DNA from: Azolla pinnata
Taxonomy: Eukaryota; Streptophyta; Polypodiopsida; Salviniales; Salviniaceae
Direction of reading: 5' to 3'
Assembly (NCBI GenBank): GCA_037176905.1
Contig: JBBBWG010002504.1
Coordinates: 1-33,153, forward strand
DNA length: 33,153 nucleotides
The notes beneath the pieces were generated by a model. That model was given only the letters and a program-made list of their open reading frames with translations. It was not told the origin of the DNA and did no database searches. Below, one piece after another: positions 9,526-19,417 of this stretch. Positions within the stretch are counted from its first letter, which is position 1. Each line of letters opens with the position of its first letter. A program made the translations under genes and the position numbers.

Positions 9526-9630
9526 GGGGGGGGGGGGGGGGGGGGGGAGGGGGGGGGAGGGTGGTGGGGGAGGAAGGATTTTCGTTGAAAAGGGGAAAAT
9601 TGTGGAAGGTTCCCCCCCCCCCCCCCCCCC
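9526..9630 (+). repeat. Poly-G and poly-C homopolymer pair
   Basis: Twenty-two G (9526-9547), nine G (9549-9557) and more G-rich DNA to about 9572 are followed after about 40 bp by nineteen C (9612-9630). The block is absent from the matching place in the intact arm (between about 1735 and 1780). The G tract could form a quadruplex or pair with the C tract. Homopolymer length in assembled sequence is unreliable. Confidence 0.9.
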
Positions 9631-9780
9631 GATCTTGACTCAACAGACCCTCCTTTGGGGAGCATACAAAAAAATTCGTGGACATGCGCATGTGATGTGC
9701 ATCGATTGCGTTGGCTGCTTTTGCTTTGCAGCTTTAACATTAACAAGCGTAATATGAATATGTCTCTCATCCGTCACTGA

Positions 9781-10129
9781 CACACACAATGTATCGTGAC
9801 ATCATCCTCATGCCTATTGCTAACATTGGTGCATGCATCGCATCGATGGATTAGAACATTCGACTCGTTAAAAATCTCGACTCGAATATACGAATGGTTG
9901 AATGGTTCGTGAACACAAACTATAATATTCTAAGATACATATATTTTGCTTTATCTTAACTGAACTTAGTACCCTTACGATAGAATATATGTGCTCTTAA
10001 GAAAAAAACGAAAAAAAAGGTATACTAGCATCGCAGACCAAAATTAGCCCAAAGACAAAAGATACAACAGTTGGATGTGTACCCAATCATCCAAAGTACA
10101 AAACAAAAATGAAAATAAACCAGTTTAGG
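9781..10129. other. Intergenic, no gene seen
   Basis: AT-rich DNA between the inverted-duplication arm and the dead copia element, with short A runs at 10000-10020 and no open frame of note. Confidence 0.5.
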
Positions 10130-11070
10130 GAAGAATAGATTTTGAATAACGAGTCTCGAGCTCTTCGAATAATAGGCAATACTATAAACTCTATCTCGGA
10201 ACAACTTGAAACCGGTTGCATTCTTTCATGATCATCATTCAAAACATAATCAATAACTTCATGATTTGCATCCTTTTTTTTATGTTTGAAATACTCTTGA
10301 TTTACCCTTCAAGAAGTACAGAATAGTGAACCTTGTATAATCATCAATAAAAGTGATAAAGTAACTCTTACCAACTATTAAGGGGGTTGGTAGTCATCCA
10401 CATAAATGTGAATGAATCAATTAAAGTGGCTTCATAGTTTGATGTGTGTGGAATGGGAAACTCTGTCGGAATCGCTTTCCATATATGCAACCTTCATATA
10501 TGGGTAGATTGGTTTCTCAGTATGCCTTCCATAAGTTAATGTGTTTGGCTGATTCGCATGGACTTTAGATACAAATGTCCAAGTCGGTGATACCACAGTA
10601 ATGTTGAATTGACCATGTTTGACTCCATGATTGTGTTGTCCATTGTTTGAAGAGGATACAATCTTCTCAATTTTGGACAAATTGTCTTAATCACATTCGC
10701 TTATAGGTAGCTTGTGGTGGATTATTGCATGCTTGCTATAGAATTCTACAACTCCATTTGACATAGCTTCACTAACGGAGAGCAACTTCTTTGCTAGTCC
10801 CAGCACAAAGTATACATTTAAAATAGTTATTCTATACTTTTTATAAATTAACAAATTTATGGTACCTTTTCTAGTAGCCATTTGGATATTGTTATCTCCG
10901 AATCGTACCTTAAGTAGTTTTGGTAATGTAACATAATTGTGTAGTCATTCTCAATTGTAGGTTAAGTGATGGGTAGCTCTTGTGTCAAAGAACCATAAAT
11001 TTCTCTATAACTAATTGAAATCGTGTCATAAAACTTTGAATGGCTTTAGCCTCATATGACGTCTTTTCCA
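10130..11070 (-). mobile_element. Ty1/copia retrotransposon remnant (protease to integrase part), dead
   Basis: Read on the - strand. A copia protease-like motif WFFDTRATHH lies near 10960-10995, with R in place of the usual G after the Asp-Thr pair, followed by a stop. A frame at 10687-10881 resembles the segment before the integrase zinc region (VYFVLGLAKKLLSV). The integrase core start FITFIDDYTRFT lies near 10325-10365, ending in a stop. In this family these parts belong to one gag-pol polyprotein. Here they are in different frames with several stops, and I see no reverse transcriptase, RNase H or clear LTRs. It is a degenerate internal fragment. Confidence 0.8.
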
Positions 11071-11080
11071 TTGTAGATGG

Positions 11081-11300
11081 CAGGATCGCAATAATTAAGT
11101 TTTGCTCCATTAGCTCCGATCTTGTACTCAGGATCGCAATAATTAAGATTCATTCGTAAATCAAAGCTCTTGCCAAAAACCGGAGCCTTACAATTCTTGT
11201 GCATTGATTAACGACACATTTTACCAAATCCAATGGTGTTCACAAGCTCAATTGGAGTCTCAAGAAAAAGATTCAATGCTGATAATGTGCAATGTGCTAA
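11081..11300 (+). repeat. Dispersed repeat C, related to 6086-6170, with a short tandem word
   Basis: A 19-bp word CAGGATCGCAATAATTAAG occurs twice, at about 11080 and 11130. From 11108 the sequence resembles 6086-6170 downstream of the intact kinase in the same orientation. It abuts the copia remnant, so it may be part of a retrotransposon left in both places. Confidence 0.55.
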
Positions 11301-12258
11301 TTAGTTAAGGATTTAGCACCCATAGTATATGATGCCAACAACGTTAACCCTTGGTTTAAGGAATCAATGTTAGCCCATTACAATTGCTTCCTCATTCACT
11401 TCATCAAATAGTTTTAGGCCAAAGGACCAATGGCGGGGCCCAATGAATTCCTCCCACAATCCGACAGCAAGAACTGTGTTCCGTCTTTCCTAATCATCCC
11501 CTGCTAGTTCTCTAGAACCCCACAGACAATGTCACAATACTCATCTGAGCCCTTGAGTGTTCGTCTGGTGATCGAGTCAAACGACAAGTCAACGTGTAGA
11601 ATTTAGCCGTGCGATCAATGAACAACAGACCAAAAGCATCCCATTTATTTTGCAATCACGTAGTATTACTATTGAAATGCATCAACCAGACAATCGAGAC
11701 TCAATGAGCAATTCTCAGTTAGCAAGCTATACAGCAAGCTCTTTTTAGTGCATGCATGAGGATCATTCCCAAATACCTCTAGAGGCTACATCACCATTAA
11801 CATATTACAATGAAAATCGAGCTTATATACAGACATTTCTGTGACCACTTCTGCTGATTTGACTAGATACACCGATAGATTGGTTGTAATCTCATTCACA
11901 GGAAATCAATTGTGATCCAATGACTTGGATTCTCTCAATTTCATGACTTTGAAGCAAGCCACTAAAGCCAACAGTTAGAGAGAGATTATTTTACATGTGA
12001 TGAAGAGGACTTACATAGACAACGCACCTTCTTTATATAATACAAGTTCACTTTGAAAGATCCGTTTCCAAAACTGAAAACAAATTGCGATCTTTTGTTT
12101 CATATGACAGATTCCACAGGCCATCGCTTCAGCATGCTCCTCGGCCATACAGTTACAGAAGCTTTCCCAAATAGTGATGGTTTCGATTAGATGTAAGGAC
12201 GGACCCAAAACACAATACTGATCTCTGGCGAAGTAAGCAATTCTGAGCCAATCAATAC
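11301..12258. other. Intergenic; 3' flank of the Di19 gene
   Basis: No gene seen. The part next to 12259 is presumably the 3' untranslated region of the zinc-finger gene on the - strand. The antisense frame at 12011-12262 overlaps the end of that gene and shows no family signal. Confidence 0.5.
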
Positions 12259-14232
12259 TCAATCCTCATGGAATATTGTCGAAAGCATCATCTGTTGTAC
12301 AAACTTTGCTCTCAGCTCTTCTTCCCTTTGCTTTTCCTCTGATTTCTTCTTCATACCATGCTGAGCTTCCAAACTGTATCCATCATGCAAATCGGTGTCA
12401 GCCCTTCGTCAAAGATGAAGACATCAAAACTGATACAAACACGAATATGTTCCAGGTATGCTATGGCTAAAATGCAGTTGAATCATATATACGAGAGCCT
12501 TGAGAAAAGTTATAATGCAATTAATTTCCTATAATGTTCTAGAATCATAATTAATACGGTAACTACCCTCACAGATTAATAGGAGTATAGTAACTCCAAT
12601 CGTCTCCCCACAAGATCACCATATATTCGTATCATCTCCTTGCCTGAGCATGTGGCTAACCTAATACCATAATTGATCAGCCATTGGCAAATATCATGTA
12701 GCTTAACAAAAGCCATAAGTTTATCGCTGCTCGCAATATGTACCACAGGTAGAAAGAAGTATACAAAGAATACAACATATTGTTCTTTACTGTAGACATA
12801 CACTGCATCAAAACCTTTCTATCCATGAAAGGAAGGTAGCTAAGTATATAATCACAACACATCCACTGTAACTCCAACTCCACACACAATGTACTCAGAT
12901 ACAACACAATTTCAACCACAACAATTTTTATCGCATAATTCATTTGTGTGTGTGCAAAAAGCATGGAAAAACACTTCCTAACCTCGTATCTCTCGTTTGG
13001 GAGGGCAAATTCTTCATCCTTGTCTCTTCTTTGTCACTAGCTCCAGGGATATCTGATGCCTTGCTATCGTCCGAGGCCAAGAAATCATGATATAAACTGG
13101 ATAACAGAGGATCTGCCACACAATATGTGTAGTGATTTGACAACTTATATCTGTCGGCTTAAATCTGGATATTTGCCAAAAATGCCCCAAGCTTCCAAAA
13201 TGCCTCAGCAGAACTACCAGTGATGGTAGAGAGCGACATTTCGGCAATGGTTTTCAATTAGCTTACTGCAATGCTTTCTACTCCAATGCAAAACGGTATT
13301 ACCAGCACATATATCAATTCAGGCGTAAGTAATGTCCTTACTTACCCAGAGAGAGGTTTGCAGAACAGGCTTCTGATGATTTCCTCGGTGCTCCTCGTTT
13401 CCTGCGGTGCATGTGTTGGGCAAAGGACATGAAAACCCAATGATGTGGTACATACACGCATAAAGAAACTACGATGAAGGCTAAAATCTCTTCATAGTAA
13501 TGTAAAAGCGAAGAAAGGAAAGAAGGAATAAGTATCTTGAATAGGTTTCCATGCTGAAGAGTGATATGCCCAACCAGATCGTCGCTTACTTTAGCAGCAC
13601 AAACAGGGCACAACTGCAAAAGAAGCACAAAACATGGTCATTGGAACATTGTAATGGCCGTCAAGCAAATGGTGATGGTGATTGATTATGGAAACCGCCA
13701 CAGTGCATGTTCATGGTGCTAATGGTTCTGCTGCTGATGATGATGATGATGATGATGATTCTTATGCCAATCGCAGGTCTTTACCAGAGGTTTCGATTGG
13801 AAGCAGTGTTCATCGTCGAGATGGGAACAGAGAGATGCTATGTCAAACTGGGAGTAGCAGTGGGGGCAGAGGAACTCGAGCCTCGGAGCATCCTCAACAT
13901 CCATGGCCTCTTCTTGGCCATCTGTTGCAACACCGAGAGAAAGAGAGTGTGTGAGAGTGTGTATGTCAGAAGAGTTCCCCATGATCTTGACAGAGGCGGA
14001 AAATGGGACAGTTTTGAGAGAGGAATTGTCTGAGGATCGAGAGGTTCGCAGAAAGAGAGAAGCTGTGGACGTGTGGCAGACGGAAGCTCGGAGTCGCAAC
14101 ACAAAACAGAAATCGAAAGAAGAAGATGGACAGAAACGTACTGATGAGCGGATGAGAGGAGCTTGAGCTGCAAGCCTGAGCTGGTTCGTAGCCATCCAAG
14201 CCCAGGAAAACCTGCATCCAAGGGGCATCCAT
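12259..14232 (-). CDS. Di19-type (drought-induced 19) zinc-finger protein, six exons
   Basis: Exons on the - strand are 14232-14142, 13921-13785, 13613-13536, 13412-13346, 13157-12983 and 12403-12259. They give 230 aa with consistent phases, within the usual Di19 size range. Two atypical Cys2/His2 fingers are visible: FLCPHC...LCSHLDDEH (residues 47-69) and LCPVC...GHITLQHGN (77-99). A basic stretch RRKRGAPRK (105-113) is a likely nuclear signal. VADPLLSSL in exon 5 and the C-terminal LRAKFVQQMMLSTIFHED match the family's conserved C-terminus. Di19 proteins are nuclear regulators linked to drought, salt and light responses. Exon 1 (N-terminus, starting MDAPW) rests on splice phase and weak resemblance, and the acceptor of exon 5 is AAG with little pyrimidine tract. 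The junction between exons 3 and 4 has no GT-AG option (see the intron entry). Confidence 0.85.
13413..13535 (-). other. Candidate AT-AC intron of the Di19 gene
   Basis: Homology places a junction directly after HGNLFK and before a basic block (MHRRKRGAPRK). The bases there are CAAG|ATACTTATTCC at the 5' end and CCCAACAC|ATGCACC at the 3' end, so the 123-nt intervening piece begins AT and ends AC. No GT donor lies near the conserved lysine codon. The U12 donor consensus (ATATCCTT) and branch-site consensus are only poorly matched. The piece is a multiple of three without a stop, so it could instead be retained as 41 mostly hydrophobic residues. Confidence 0.5.
13735..13760 (+). repeat. GAT triplet repeat in Di19 intron 2
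   Basis: A short GAT/ATC tract just inside the donor side of the intron between exons 2 and 3. Confidence 0.8.
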
Positions 14233-14731
14233 GGCGTGGGGGGTACGGCGAGCGAGAAGGCGAGCTCTGCAGGAAACGGATTGGAGCTAGGGTTCCCTCT
14301 GCAGGATTCGCGTGTAGGAAGAAGGCGCTTGGGATGTCTGCTTCTGTTCATAGAGGCGGGACGAGACGAGGTAGCTATATGTATCGATCGGCGCAGGGCG
14401 GCAAGCTTTTAGGGTTTCACCTGGAGCTCCGAATCGCTCTAATTCTCTGCCAAAACACACGGGAGAAGATGCTGGTGATGGCTATGGCGATGGCGATGGC
14501 GATGGCGATGACGAAGAGGGGCAGCAGAGGGATAAAAGGTCGGTGTGCAGGAGCCTTGGCGATGGTGGCAGACAAGGGAGAGGAGGGGGAAGGGAGGGGC
14601 CCCACAGTTCACTACATCCTGGCGCCATGGAAGCTCTGCTTTCCTTCCTTTTCCTTCCTTCTCTGTCGGGCCATGGCTTCTTCGAGGAAGAAGAAGAAGA
14701 CGAAGAAGAAGAAGAAGAAGATGGAGGAGGA

Positions 14732-14804
14732 TTTTTAGGGTTGGGATTTTTTAGGGTTGGGATAATAGGCTTGGGATTTTTAGGGTTGGGATTTTTAGGG
14801 TTGG
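14732..14804 (-). repeat. Telomere-like 15-bp tandem array, TCCCAACCCTAAAAA
   Basis: About five units of TTTTTAGGGTTGGGA (+ strand) lie roughly 500 bp before the Di19 start. One unit is altered (TAATAGGCTTGGGA). The core AACCCTAA is the plant telo-box, oriented with the gene. It may be an interstitial telomere-derived array or a regulatory cluster. Confidence 0.85.
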
Positions 14805-15210
14805 AACAAAGAGAGTGAGAGAGAAGAGAGAAGAGAGAAGAGAGAAAAGAGAATATTCTGACGAGGAATCGTACTAACCTCTTCGTTTCGACCGATCGAT
14901 CGACCTCGACTGTCGGCTGCGAAAAGCTCGATCGAATCGACACAAGCAGCGGTGGTACGAATCCTGCACGTCGGACGATAGTAATAAGTCTGCCTGTTCA
15001 CGGCGATCTGCTGCTGCTGGGTTGCCCATCTGTCCGTCTGACGAAGATGAAGTTTGTTTGGGGGCGATCGATCTGTTGTTGGTTGCCCATCTGTCTGTCT
15101 ATATCTAGGGTCCTCCGACCCAGTCCAAATGACAAGACGGAGTACTAGATGGACCATCACGATCCTTGAAACGTTCTCTGCCATCACGATTGCCAGTTGA
15201 ATTTACCAGG

Positions 15211-15274
15211 CCCTTCTTCTTCTTCTTCTTCTTCTTCTTCTTCTTCTTCTTCTGCTTCTTCACGATTGCCAATT
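15211..15274 (+). repeat. TTC microsatellite with flanking direct repeats
   Basis: About fifteen TTC units (15213-15260) separate two copies of CACGATTGCCA (15185 and 15261). The tract adjoins the kinase fragment at 15286-15439 and has likely expanded within a small duplication. Confidence 0.85.
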
Positions 15275-15285
15275 GGATAAATGTC

Positions 15286-15439
15286 GCTGAAATGTGGCAT
15301 GCAAGAGCAGTTGGTGGAGCAAGTTTTCCAGCAAGTTTCATTGCTCACAGCCAGTGTGGTCGGGTTGGGATGAAAGGATATTAGGCTGGTTCGAATCATG
15401 CGAAGCAACGCAGGCCGCAGGATCGGGGGATCTGGTTGA
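15286..15439 (-). pseudogene. PAN-domain fragment of an S-domain receptor kinase
   Basis: On the - strand this matches the intact kinase from the TCAACCAG...CCGATCCTGC block (intact about 4201) to the PAN block. It encodes VSNETCWKTCSTNCSC against VSNETCWNHCSSNCSC in the intact gene. About 60 bp between the two blocks is missing, and the fragment stops at the TTC microsatellite. No other kinase parts are nearby. It is a third broken copy, all three lying on the - strand. Confidence 0.8.
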
Positions 15440-17071
15440 GACACTAAACGTTTCATCAAGCTACATGTGGGCACGGGGACGGTAGCGAGCGGCTAGGCCA
15501 AACTTCTTACGACTAGACGTGGTGATGGTGCATTAACGGGATCTATGGCAATTTACAACTCAATTCTTTACCTATGATATTCGTTAGGCGAAAGAACGAC
15601 AATCCAACTGTACGATGCAATAGTGAGATGATATGTGTTGATGTCTTAATTTTGGCTCATGAGACAAAAGCTTACAACAGTGAGATGTCTACCCAATCAT
15701 CGAAAGCAGAAGAAGTAAAAATATATATATAATAGATCAAAGATTTTATGGTAAAGTAAAGAGTTAATCAACAAAGGAAAAAGAGAACAAAAACTTTCCA
15801 GTCCGGAATAAAAAGTGACATGTTAGCCGTAAAAAAAATTTGTTCTCAATTTTGCAGTTTCTTCATCTTGTAACTGTAAGCTAAAGAGCTAAACAATTTT
15901 GACATCTTTAACAACTTTTAGATCTTATAAAGTAAAGACCTTAAAGGGGAAAAAAACAAGCTGAAGCCCAAGAGAGAGTTGTTTCCCATTCCTTACATTT
16001 TGGATAATCTCGAGATCTTCGTAGCCCTCCACGTTTTAGCACTACCCAGACGCAGAAAAGAAGAGATGAGCCGGCCATCGATGGCCTGAGAGCACAGCAG
16101 AAGAAGATGGAAGAAGATGAAAGTCAAAAGTCTAACACAGGTACTTGCAGAAGTATATGAAAGGCGGAGTATTTCGGGAACGTGTGAGACTAGAGATCGC
16201 ATCAACGAACGAATTTGGCCCATGATGATGTATATATAAATGGGCGGACTAGCCTCCCAAATCGATCATCAAGAGATAATTTTGGCTCTCAAAAGAAGGG
16301 CACGCCGCAAGCACGGTTTTCTGAAGCGCAAGGTCCGACGAGTTTCCGCAGGACCTGTGCAAGAGACTCATTTGGAACTGAGAGAACTTCATTGGAACTG
16401 AGAGAACTTGATGTGTGTTACAAATAGAAGTGTTTTATGTAGTCAAGGATTAAGCAGAATTCGCCGCCCGAAGAGGTACATACAAGCACAGGATTTCACT
16501 TTCTTCACTTTCCGAGACAGACCAGAACGATCCGCACGTCTCGATCGGATGTCGGAACGAGACAAGCATTCAGTGCGGCCGCCGCGATGCAATGTCTCTA
16601 CGTCTCTGGCAGTAATCAGATCGGTTTCTCGATGCGATCGCTGGAGTACGATCGTAGGCAAAACTACAGATCGATTCCGAAGGCTGCGTCCTCGGCCGAC
16701 TTCTCCTCTTCTTTTTCCCATCTGTGTGGCTTTGCACTCAGGGTGTGATGTAATGCAGAAGAGGAGGAGAATTGCATGAGTGAAAAATGAGAGGTAAAAA
16801 GCTAATGTATGTAATGCCTTTTGATGCATGAAAGTAGAAAGCATCTCTTCCTTCATCTTATTATATACACACAGGAAACAGAGCACCCAAGCAAGAACAG
16901 AGCAAGGAACAGAGCACTCAGAAAACAGAGCTCTTGGGGAACAGAGCAAGGAACAGAGTACTCAGAAACAGAGCTCTTGGGGAACAGAGCTCTCGGAGAA
17001 CAGAGCCCAGACAGGACGCGCACAGGACGCGAGAGACGAAGCATTTCATACCCCATCTTCCGCTTCTGGGA
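15440..17071. other. Intergenic and CREG-like upstream region
   Basis: No gene seen between the PAN fragment and the CREG-like gene. Landmarks are an AT-rich stretch with TATATATATA near 15722, a 20-bp direct repeat at 16368-16409 (TTGGAACTGAGAGAACTT twice), a TATATACA word at 16863 that could be the TATA box of the CREG-like gene, and a tandem array at 16895-17010. Open frames on both strands here are translations of these repeats. Confidence 0.55.
16895..17010 (+). repeat. 43-44-bp tandem repeat (GAACAGAGC words) in the CREG-like leader
   Basis: Unit 1 spans 16895-16938 and unit 2 16939-16981, and a partial unit 3 starts at 16982. Each is built from GAACAGAGC words plus ACTCAGAAA and AGCTCTTGGG. 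They lie between the TATA-like word at 16863 and the ATG at 17072, so they would be part of the 5' leader if transcription starts near 16890. Confidence 0.85.
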
Positions 17072-19417
17072 ATGCAACTCTCCATTGCCGTTCCCTTCCT
17101 TCTTCTGCTTTGCTGCTGCCCTGCCAGGCTCCATGCCTACCGCCGCCCTGACCCTGATGATGCTTGGGCCATGGCCCGATGGCTAGTCCGGTCGAATTAC
17201 TGGGGCGTTATCAGGTATTCTCGTCTCTCTCTCCTCGTCCCCTACCCTTTCGAAGTCCCGAAGAGAATCGAGCTCCTCCCCTAGAACGATGCGCTCGTCT
17301 GCAGCTGCTCGTTCAAAAGAGCCGCGCATTGCTATCCTCGGCTTCGAATGTAAGGAAAGCCTAGCGTTTTGCGCATCCTTCTATGTTGTGACGCAAAGGA
17401 TTTGTCTCTGACTGAACGCGCTCCACAAAATTCTGTTTTGGGCTATGATTACGTACTCTTTGGACTAAAAAACTTCTTCTTGTAAGGTGCTCTGGCACAT
17501 CCTTCATGTGAAAAGCCTTCATGTGAGATGACTAACTAGTGTGGTGATTATGGTTCGGGAGTAGTGGCTTTTAAGGCTTCGGAATTCTCGACATAATTAG
17601 ACAGATGGTAGGGTTTAATGAGGTAATAACCGAGATGCTCAGGGTTTAAGGTGATGAAACCATTTAACTGAGGCAGCAAAACACTTCACTGATTTGTCTT
17701 GCATGCATTTATCTTCTTCAAACAAAGTTCAGAGTTTAGATACTGTTAACAAAACGAATATTGTTAAGCTACACCAAGAATATAGTTTTTCCTGTCATTC
17801 TACATTCCTGTTAAACTATATATGAGGGCTGTTTGTATCTTTTCAACCTACTGATGACGTACGCAAATAAATCTCAAAGCCGTACGGCAGGTCCCAGGAT
17901 ATGAAATTTGTATGTATCTCCTCAAAGTTACTGGTGGTAAACAACGTGTGCAAATGTTGTGCTAGAAAGTTAAAGGGAAGTAAGATCTCAGAAGCCCTAA
18001 TGTTGAGACACCCTGAAGATTTGAGTGCAAATTAAAGCAAGTGTAAGGTCAAATTGAACTGAGTTGCTGTTAGTTCGTAAGAGATAAGAGCAATTGAAGG
18101 TATCCATAGTGCAAAATATATAGGGATTTGCTAAATAATAGTCCAATGTTATCATAGTCTGATTTAAATTTTGGAGTGATCGGTTTCAAATCCTTTTTTT
18201 TTGTCTTTATTGGCAGCACTGTCTCAGTTCATCTGAACGGCATTCCATTCGGGTATGCTTCAAATACTATAGTCATCGAATATGTGGAGGATTTTATCTT
18301 GTTTTAATTAAGGAACCTCATCCGTATTCTTTGTTCTGTCAAAAATTTTGTGCAATTTCAGGAACGTAGCGTCCTACAGTGATGGACCTGTAGGAAACTC
18401 GACCGGTGTACCCTACTTTTATCTGTCGAGTCTTGATCCTACACCACGAGATCTGGCCATCATTCCATACGCATCATTGACTATCAGTGAGGCTCCTTTG
18501 GGAACTTGCAGTGACAAGGATACAGAGAACCCTACTTGTGCTAAAATCACTCTCTCTGGCCAGGTCTTTGGCATTTATTCTCCATTTCATGATGTTAATT
18601 TATCCCCTGACTTTATATCTTGTAGTGAATATAAGAAAACTCTTGTCCGATTAGGAAATGCGTGCTTCTAAGGATATGAATGCAACCTGGTTTAATTTCG
18701 TTGATGTGTACATAGAATGGGAATGTATATTCTACTTGAAATAAGCATGAATCTTCCATTGTAGGTTTGTTATTCAACGATGTGTGTGTGTGACCTTGAT
18801 GTTTCTTTGTGTATGCATTGCTTGTTGATCTGTGCACATGTAAATGGCTCGTCATATTTGGAGTGCATGGATTTGACTGCCGGCTGTAGATGCTGTGATC
18901 TGCATTATGCACATGGATCCACGTTGATGACATTTTATTTATAGAAACATTTGGGTGAATCAGTGATCCTGTGGTATGATGTGTACTTTGATATAACTTG
19001 ATGTTGACATGGTTTTCTTTTTGCATCTACATGTAATTTCCTGTTCTAAGATGGAAAGGCTGGAGATAGTAAAATTGGGTCTTTCTGATGTTTTCTTTCT
19101 TTGTTATCACAGATGCGTGTATTGGAAGAGAACACGGAAGAAGCGAGCTTTGCAAAACTGGCTCTATTCTCAAGGCATCCTGAGATGGAAGGTATTTCCC
19201 ATGGGCTTCATAGTAATGCATGTCAAGCTAGCCTGTTTTTTCATTGTTAAGCTTTGAGGATATGGATGGATGTTTTGGTGCAGGCTGGCCGAAGGATCAT
19301 AACTTCAACTTCTATGCACTCAAAATACAGGACATATACCTCATCGATTGGTATGGAGGTGCGAACACCATTCCAGTGAACGATTATCTCGTCACGAAGC
19401 TTCAGGGCTTGATGTGA
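17072..19417 (+). CDS. CREG-like secreted split-barrel protein, five exons
   Basis: Exons are 17072-17214, 18217-18252, 18362-18563, 19113-19191 and 19284-19417. Phases agree throughout and give 197 aa. The N-terminus is a clear signal peptide (MQLSIAVPFLLLLCC...ARLHA). The body matches the CREG (cellular repressor of E1A-stimulated genes) family, related to pyridoxamine-phosphate-oxidase-like split barrels. Landmarks are ARWLVRSNYWGV, GIPFGNVASYSDG, GVPYFYLSSLDPT, SEAPLGTC, ENPTCAKITLSGQ, FSRHPEM, WPKDH and DIYLIDWYGGA near the end. Known members are secreted or endolysosomal glycoproteins. The plant role is poorly defined and no catalytic activity is assumed. NSTG is a possible glycosylation site. 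The donor at 18564 (GTCTTT) is weak; reading through it would add 35 codons and stop at 18671. Confidence 0.9.

Larger units (their letters stand above)
8780..9780 (-). repeat. Inverted-duplication arm 2 (upstream DNA of the broken kinase)
   Basis: This is the reverse-complement partner of 1540-2530 and carries the presumed promoter and leader of the broken copy. Compared with arm 1 it has gained telomere-like CCCTAAA words at 9340-9370 and a G/C homopolymer block at 9526-9630. Its GAA and ATTC microsatellites have different lengths. Confidence 0.8.
14233..15285. other. Upstream region of the Di19 gene, rich in simple repeats
   Basis: It contains a GATGGC hexamer run (14475-14513), a GAA run (about 14690-14725), an AGGGTTGGGA telomere-like array (14732-14804), a GAGAAGA run (14815-14855) and a pair of diverged TTGCCCATCTGTC blocks (about 15003-15040 and 15067-15100). 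The open frames here are low-complexity products of these repeats. No second gene is supported. Confidence 0.6.

Noticed and set aside
9425..9770. Overlapping frames rich in Pro, Gly or Ser
   Set aside because: They are translations of the poly-G and poly-C tracts.
13338..13628. 96-codon frame as an independent gene
   Set aside because: It is Di19 exons 3 and 4 plus the intron between them.
14163..14943. Several frames of 60-190 codons on both strands
   Set aside because: They are low-complexity translations of GAA, GATGGC and AGGGTTGGGA repeats, with no conserved domain.
16443..17186. Frames on both strands across the CREG-like upstream region
   Set aside because: They translate the 43-44-bp repeat and overlap the real first exon in another frame. 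Some need a non-ATG start.
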